A DNA stretch of 64,000 nt from Blasia pusilla (taxonomy: Eukaryota > Marchantiophyta > Marchantiopsida > Blasiales). Made by a program: the position numbers and the translations under genes. The stretch lies in contig CM114271.1 of the NCBI GenBank assembly GCA_050084515.1, positions 63,116,001 through 63,180,000 on the forward strand, given 5' to 3'. Shown here piece after piece: positions 57,283-64,000 of the stretch (position 1 is its first letter; each line of letters starts with the position of its first letter). The notes beneath the pieces are model-generated. The model searched no databases. It was not told the origin of the DNA and was given only the letters and a program-made list of their open reading frames with translations.

Positions 57283-58904
57283 AAACCACTAGAAGAAAAT
57301 CTTGCATTTTATGAATTTGACATATGAGTAGGTTGAATCATTAATGATAAAAAATAACTCATACTGATTGATGACCAATAGAGCCATTAAAACCAAGTCA
57401 TTCACCGATAATGACTAAGGCAGCCGGGTCATTAATAAATTACTAACACATGAGCAAAAATATCCATTTGCACCTCATTTTTCTATCCTCTATCTATCCA
57501 TCAATTTTCAGTCTATCAGCACTCCTTCCATCCATCCATCCTCCATCCATCCATGTTTTCTGTGTCGACCCTCGATCTCTGCCTCTATCCATTTTCCATT
57601 CTCCTTCTATATACTCCATCTATTGTAAAGTCTCCCAGTCTCCACCCATCTGTTCATCCTTCCTCCATCTACTACCACAACTTGGTGGGTGTAGGATTCA
57701 AACCTAAAGCACTTTTACCAAAGTGAGGCTTGCTACCACTATTCGATGCACTCAAAAATGTAATACATGATCTCATTTAACTATATGATTAAGAAAAACC
57801 ATACATCTACTCAGTCGATTATTTTCCTTTCTAAAATTTATACATATGATTCATTTAATTTAGAAAATTAGTGATAGCCTATATGGATGAAAACTATTAA
57901 AATATAGAAATAGAAATGAATGTAATTAATTTCTATAATGTCTAAACCATTCAAAAGAAAAAATACATATTTGGTGGTTTGTGCAAAAATTACAAGCCAA
58001 ATAATAATCGGAAAAATATATTATATCAAATCTTATGAAAATAATTGCATCTTTCATCAAACTGCTAATATCATGGTAAATATTTTATCCTTCTAAACTC
58101 ATATTTGCAAAAAAAATTATTTTAAAAGCTAGAAAGGCTTATATGGGAAAATGAGAAGTAAGTGATTTTTTTAAAGAAATAAAATGAGAAATCCAAAATT
58201 CAAAGTTAAAATCTATAAAATCTTTTTGAAGTAAGACTTCAAAAATTATGGGAGATGTGATCCGTTCAAGTAGAAATCTAGATTGTAAGAAAATTAAAAA
58301 TTTTAATGATTCATAAATACAGTATTAAAGATGAATTTACTAAAATAAATTTATCTTTCAAAAAATCGATAGCAAAATCTATGATATTGGTCTTGATGAA
58401 TATTTCTCTTTCTTCTTTTTCCCTAAAATTATAACAATCATTTTATAAAATACGTCAAATCCTTCATAAAAGGACTAGAAGTACATGGATTTATTTTTTT
58501 GGGGAAAAATATGGAATTAAATTTTAATCATAGAAAAGAATCCATAGCTATGAAGATTATCAGAGCAAACACATCTTTAATTCGATTGATTGTATGAATT
58601 TAATTGCAATATTCAATGTAAAATTACCTTCTTACTAAAGTTCATACCATAGATTTTATGGTAATTTTCTAAAACCTAATATGAATTTTGAGCCTATTTC
58701 ACTTAAATCATGTTTCATATATACTATTAGATGATATGAATATTATGACATGATAATTTTTATTCGTATGACTATAATTACTATGTTGGTCATGAGGATA
58801 TGATTTGTTTGGTAAGTCATAAAAACGAAATTAAACCAACCAAGTCATAATTTGAGTCATTTTGTTCACAATCCTTAAATGGTAAGTATAGTTTTCTATT
58901 AATG
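57283..58904. other. AT-rich stretch, possible CACTA terminus
   Basis: At 57287 CACTAGAAGAAAA resembles the usual start of plant CACTA transposons, and short GTCATT or AGTCAT words recur at 57330-57430 and near 58820-58860. No transposase and no matching inverted end (TTTTCTTCTAGTG) was found. A CATC-rich run lies at 57520-57555. Otherwise AT-rich without genes. Confidence 0.35.
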
Positions 58905-59380
58905 AATGATGGTCCGTGAGTTGCAAACCATAATCAAGGTTGAGGGCCAAAATCTAGGGCCTGAAGGGAACAATGGGGAAGATTGGATTCCCAACTTCCC
59001 CTAGAGAACCCTCGAAGTACCTAAGGGGGGGTGTGATACTCTGCCTCTCCACCCTCTCAAGCCCTTAAACTAGGAACTAATTGTGATGCATGCTTGGCCG
59101 TACTTCTAGGTTTAAGTTAAGGGAGTCACAATGAGGAATTACTCGAAGCGCTCTAGCTTAGGGAAGCGGATTGGGGAGATTGGTCGAGACTTGGAGAAGA
59201 GGTATCCCAGGGAGACGCTATGCACTTGGAGAGACTCGACCCAATTAATGCTCTACGACTTCTCAATCGGCTACATACGGAATATACAATCGGTTGAGTC
59301 TTTGGGACTCAATCCAAGAATTCTGCTTGCAAAGCTCAAGGTCAAGAATACTTTGGGATGAAGCTAGGTGAAGTAGAAAA
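58905..59380 (+). repeat. Partial LTR of Gypsy A family
   Basis: Matches the last half of the Gypsy A LTR, including the terminal part missing from 57282 (GAGTCTTTGGGACTC, GCTTGCAAAGCTCAAGGTCA) up to about the LTR end. It overlaps the sequence kept in the 3' LTR, so it is a separate fragment, not simply the displaced end. Confidence 0.75.
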
Positions 59381-59390
59381 CAAAATCAAG

Positions 59391-59750
59391 AGATTTAACA
59401 AAGAGAGAATGAGATTCCCAAGTTTTTTCTCCTTCAAGTACACCCTCTCTTTCGAAATCCTCTTCCTGGTATTTTGTGTACTCAGATCATCAACTTCACC
59501 CTAGATCTACATTAATGGATCAAGAACCTTTTTCTCTAAATAGAAATTTAATTGTTACATAATTGGAAAATTTTCATAAATCATAAATTCCTCCAATGAC
59601 CTCCCAATAGGTCTAAAAAAAGGCGAAACTTGCTCCTAGAGATTACCCTATTTCTTAATAGGTCATCCATGACCTACAAGGCTCAACCTTTGCTCATCTA
59701 GAGAGGGTTGGGCAAAAACTCTATGTTCCACTACAAAGGATACTACAAAT
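59391..59750 (-). repeat. LTR-like family X, copy 3 (degenerate)
   Basis: Weak match to 53065-53400: AACAAAGAGAGAATGAG at the start, then GGCGAAACTTGCTC and TAGGTCATCCATGACCT-C near 59625-59680. Strongly diverged. Its place after a Gypsy A LTR fragment may be chance. Confidence 0.4.
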
Positions 59751-61520
59751 TCTTAAATTGTAAGTTTCAAAATGCTTGTCCATAATAGGAAACTTACTTT
59801 GTCATTTGTTTTCCTCTTTCCACTTATGAAGAGGTTCACCAAAATTTGCGAGATCTTTTGGTTCTCTTTCTCTCATGAATATGCTCACAGACCACTAAAG
59901 AAAAATTCACATATTATGCTCTTTTTATGTTTTCATTTCCTTTTAGGATCAGATCAAAGGGTTTCTCTTGATTTTCTCAATCTTTTGTTACACGTTTTGG
60001 CCCAATATTATGGCCTCATCCTTTTGTATCAAACATGAATAGATGACTTGCACTTTCTCCTCATATTCGATTTTTTGGTGATTCAAATTTCTTTTTATCA
60101 AGTATTGATTTCAGGCATGACTACGTATTACGATCATCTTGGTGAGCCAATTATTTTCATAGCAAGTAGGAGTATTTTTCCTTCTCTGTTGGAGCCTACT
60201 TTTTTGGATTGATATATTTAATTTGTATTAATATTCCACTCATATGTCTATCTTAGTTTTTAAAGATATTATCCCAATACTTTGCCCTTGCTTAAATGTA
60301 TTGTCTCTTAAAGGACTTTCTATCTTCATACTCTTGATCTTGTTTGTTTCGTACAGGAAAGTTCTTTTCCCCCTCAAGTTTCAGTGCTTCTTATCCTTCT
60401 TGAAATGATTTTCAATAATAAATTCAATTATGGCTTATCAAAATTCTCTCCATCTAATTTTTTTCTGAATACGATAGAGATCATAGACTATTCTTATGAA
60501 TGATATTATTTTTATCTTATCATTTTTTATTAATTCCAATTAATTTTTTTCCACTTGTCTTAAACGAGACGTCTATTTGATTGATTCTATTCCTATGGAG
60601 TTGAAAAACCTGTCTTCTCGATTATCTAGTTTTACACACCTTGGGTCATTCGTAACCACTCTCTTCGGTTCTCCTCATCATAGATCTTGTTATTTTCCTC
60701 CTAACTCATTCATCCATTATATTTCTTCATCCTTCTCCTATGATTCTTGTCCCTTCTATATCTTCTCCAACTCATCATATTATAAATATGTCACTACTCA
60801 ATCCTAATACTTTGCCATCTAAATATTTGCTTCTAACTCCCATCTTTTCAACCCCTATCCTTCCTTCTTCTTTCCTTCATTCACTTCTTCTTTGGTCTTT
60901 TGAGATGCAGATACAAAAGGTTAAGCGGCCTATGGAAGAATAAGAATAAAGGAGTTAAAGTTATTTGGTGAGCCAAATGACGAATGGCTTTATCCAATTT
61001 GTTGTGGAAGTTTTTAGGCACTTACAAGTGTCTTGCGATACTTTCCTCAAAACAAACTTTCATCATTCCCTCTAGAATCATCAACTCACCCCTTCTTGTG
61101 TTCTTTCTCTACCTATTGTTATTGCTTGTTGTTGACAATGCAATGCATCCCACTGTCATTATAACATGCACAAACATTGGTACCGATACATCCAACCAAA
61201 GTCCTTGGTATCCACTAAGCTATTGGTCCATTAACCAACCACTCATATTTGTGTTTCTTAGAATGATTCAATGTTAGATTTATTTTTTGTTGGTTTGTTA
61301 CTATTTTCTTTTTACAATTCTTGTCAGTTTCTCTTCTTGGGATGGTATTCTAATTTCATTTCCCTCTCATGAGATTTGCTTATATAACAAAATGAATTAT
61401 AAATGAATGAAACAAGGCCTATTTTTCATTTTTAAAAAGTATTTTACAATTACTGACTGAAACAAAATGTAAATAATTTCTAAATACTAAAAAAATTGGT
61501 TACCGAACTAACCTCACCCG
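59751..61520. other. AT-rich, nothing recognised
   Basis: Several short plus-strand ORFs of up to 97 codons (60577-60807, 60984-61277), rich in Leu, Phe and Ser and with T-rich codons. No domain could be named. Confidence 0.45.
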
Positions 61521-64000
61521 TATCCATTTGATTTTTGAAAACCAATTTTGGGACCCGCCATTTTGGGAGTGTCGTGGCCGTCCCCGTGGGATCCATCGGA
61601 GGTCCTCCGGGTTTCAAAGATCCTCGGGGAGGATCTTTGAAACCCTTCAAAACCAACTAGTCACAGAGAATTGGCGCGCGTTGGAAGTGGTGGAGTCGGT
61701 GATGTTTCCTCCGTCGACGACACTCAAAAACCACACGCGAAAGCAATCGGACCAAACGCATTCCATCATATCGGGAAAAATATGTGTCACCGTACAGAAG
61801 ACAGCCCACATGTGGATGGATGCTTCGTTCGTTCCTCATCCGGCGATGGAGGCGATCTGGTCACACAATGTACGCCGTTCGTCTGGATGAGGCCCACCTA
61901 CCCAGGTGGCGGAGCATATTGATGCCACATCATCGGAGCCGAGGATTTTTACTGCCGTGGTGGGAGAGCGACGTGAAAGATGGAAGGAAGTAAGAGCTAG
62001 AATATTTCCCCTGCCTCCTCCCGAGTCCCAACGAGATGTTTTTCCTTAGCGAACGCCCAAGATCAATGAGATCCAGCCACGTGTAGGACGCCCAATGCGT
62101 GCTTATCCCCTGCCACATGTTAGGCGATTGCTCTTCGATGGCGTTCTCTCACTGCGCTCTTGTGTATTTTCAGTGGCGAAAGCTGAGAGCACAGTCGTCG
62201 TAGTCGTGGTTTCGGTTACCCGGGCTGATGTTCCCTGATTTCCAGCTACGGCCGAATCAATCCCAACGGACAGGTAGGTGGTTCACAGCGTACGTCCATC
62301 CGTCATCATTAATTACGCGTAAGCAGTCTACGCCAACTCCCATTTAAATTTAAATTTTGACATGGCGAGGCTCCAGAAGCAGGCAGGCGGTCGAGTTTCA
62401 TGTGGAGAAAGAAGCGAAGGCCCCCGGTGTTTTACCAGGTGGCCCTAAATGGGCCCGGCCTCGAGAAAGAGCTAGTAGTCTTGTTTTTAATCTTAGCTGT
62501 AAGCCAGTCGGAACGATGCCGGAGCTACTGACGTTCTCCAAAATGACGTCCGTAACTAGTAGTCTAACTTCTGACTTCTCATGTGGCTGAGAAACATTAA
62601 GAGTTGCCGCCAAGAAATTGCTTGAGCGCCAATCTCGGGAAACCTAAAAGCGGTGGGCGCCCGGTGCTACAGCCACGTGGCTCAGTTGGTTCCTCGCATT
62701 AGCCACAGGATGGATTCTATCTACGCCGGATAATAGCGGCTCTCGTAACCACGGGCGTTGATAGCTAGTCAGATTCATCGCCAGAAGAGTCTGAGTAGAC
62801 TGCCTGCTTGTCCACAGCTCACAGGGTATCTTCTTAGAATCGTTTCGTGTACCGCTGGTTATAAACAAGAACCGGAGAGGCGTACGTCTGGCCGAAGCTA
62901 TTTACTCCATCGTGAATTTTCTGGCTCTCCGCGAGGGCGAACTTTCCTTCGAACATCGGAGAACGCGACATTTTTGAAACGAATTAGAGGCTCTCGTCGA
63001 TGAGGAATGGATCAGTTTCGGGGCGGAAGGAGCAGCGCACAAGGGAGCTTGAATCGCGGACAAGTACCGCAGAGACCTGGTAAAAATTATCCCTTCCCAA
63101 TGGCCATCGACGTTCCCAGAATAACGACATCGAGTACGTCGTGTCTGACGAGATGTATGGACCGCAACTTCGATATTGGGTCGGAAGAAGTGGTATGGAA
63201 GGCGACGGAGTTGAAGGATGAGAGCCAAGTGTATGGGTAGACGAGTTTCACTGTCATTTGATAGCCTGCACCTTCGAAACCGTCGAAACCATTTTGCATC
63301 CAGATTAAGATCAGTAAGGGTTCAGGGGAGCCCCGATCTCTGACGACGATACCAACGTATTCTTCATTGTTCTGGAGAGCTGAATGGATTGCACGCGGGT
63401 CCCCTACATGTGGAAATTTGCGGCACGCCGTGTCTTAACGAGTAATTCGTGGACATGATGCGAGCAAGGACGGGCTCATATTTGTAGTATGTGCAAGGGT
63501 TGATGCAGGCTGGGTTTGGAGGCGATTGTAGTGGAGATAGGAAAACCGGTTAGATTTGAACACCGTTCAGAGAAGGAAGTGGGGTTGGAGGATGCCCACT
63601 TTGACTCATCGCTGCAGGGATAGGGAACCCAAGAGAGCTAAGTTGTAACTTGGCAGAGCTGGGGCATGTGTGCGAGGTACGTGACGTGTTGGGCTGTGTT
63701 CCGCTATTTCGTACCCATGCTCTAATCTGGTTTCTTTGAATGGAATCGTAAAATTACTTCCAAGCAGTCATGCGCCCTGGAGAATCGGCCTTCGCTACAT
63801 GTGCGCTTCCGCTGGCCTGGACTACTGAATGTGTCCATCGCGGAAGAACTCCTTCTGGGATCTTGTTTCTCTCACATTCACTGTTAAGGTGTTTTTGGGC
63901 TATTGCTGCCACGATGCGCTATTGGACGGCATTTGAAGTTCTGACTTTGTAGGAAAGCCTGAACGGTCTCCATGGCCCTTCCTCTCCAAGCAGAGAGACC
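61521..64000. other. GC-richer block, no gene recognised
   Basis: Composition and CpG density rise near 61,530 and stay high to the window end. ORFs on both strands reach about 120 codons (61528-61890 +, 62902-63228 -) and overlap each other. None shows a domain I know. It is like the island at 36.2-39.0 kb and could be the edge of a host gene or a captured-sequence transposon that continues past the window. Confidence 0.4.
61609..61645. repeat. Perfect 17-bp hairpin with 3-bp loop
   Basis: GGGTTTCAAAGATCCTC, then GGG, then the exact reverse complement. It lies at the left edge of the GC-rich block and inside a plus-strand ORF. It is too perfect for chance in decayed DNA, but no transcript or terminator role can be shown. 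Confidence 0.8.

Noticed and set aside
60577-61277. Hydrophobic plus-strand ORFs as a possible membrane protein gene
   Set aside because: They are T-rich low-complexity translations, short, without a promoter or domain.
62690-62770. tRNA-like stretch (GTGGCTCAGTTGGTTC resembles an A box)
   Set aside because: No B box or foldable acceptor and T arms follow at the needed distance.

Overview
This window looks like nuclear DNA of a land plant or a close algal relative with a large, transposon-filled genome. The evidence is a set of plant-type elements: Ty1/Copia with an initiator-Met tRNA primer site, chromodomain Ty3/Gypsy elements, a Mutator-like (MULE) family and long GA/TC microsatellites, all separated by AT-rich decayed DNA. 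There are no bacterial operons, rRNA or tRNA genes and no CRISPR. I cannot name the species. A Gypsy-type element next to a C5 cytosine methyltransferase gene makes me lean weakly toward a seed-free plant or streptophyte alga.

Positions 1-21,948 are a three-level nest. An older MULE copy, whose left end lies before the window, is split by a complete Copia element (1811-18308; TG...CA LTRs of 446 and 440 bp; CAATT target duplication). That Copia is itself split in its integrase by a second, younger MULE of the same family (4840-16319, 11.5 kb; 10-bp target duplication CTTGTGGAAA; GA-rich terminal inverted repeats). The MULE carries two divergent genes: a transposase with a C-terminal SWIM zinc finger (+) and an unrecognised companion gene (-) with a coiled-coil start and a methyltransferase-like end. 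Both MULE copies are full of roughly 25-bp palindromes (CAACCCGTCGGA plus its reverse complement). These cluster in the divergent promoter, in introns of both genes and near the gene ends. In the older copy one intron holds about 14 palindromes spaced every 54-55 bp.

Positions 21,949-25,189 are a decayed gene for a C5 cytosine DNA methyltransferase followed by a Gypsy reverse transcriptase fragment, interrupted by an LTR-like insertion. Positions 25,190-46,030 are AT-rich and mostly unrecognisable. They hold Gypsy integrase and RT remnants, a decayed Copia, a solo LTR of the same Copia family (31738-32154), microsatellites, a candidate SINE and a GC-richer island (36.2-39.0 kb) with a possible small host gene.

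Positions 46,031-57,282 are a chromodomain Gypsy element (Gypsy A, + strand) split by a second chromodomain Gypsy (Gypsy B, - strand, 5'-truncated) and an LTR-like block. A Copia-family LTR sits just after the Gypsy A primer site. Further LTR fragments follow to about 59.8 kb, then AT-rich DNA, then a GC-richer block (61.5-64.0 kb) with no recognised gene. Every coding region of a recognised element carries stops or frameshifts, so I see no intact autonomous element.
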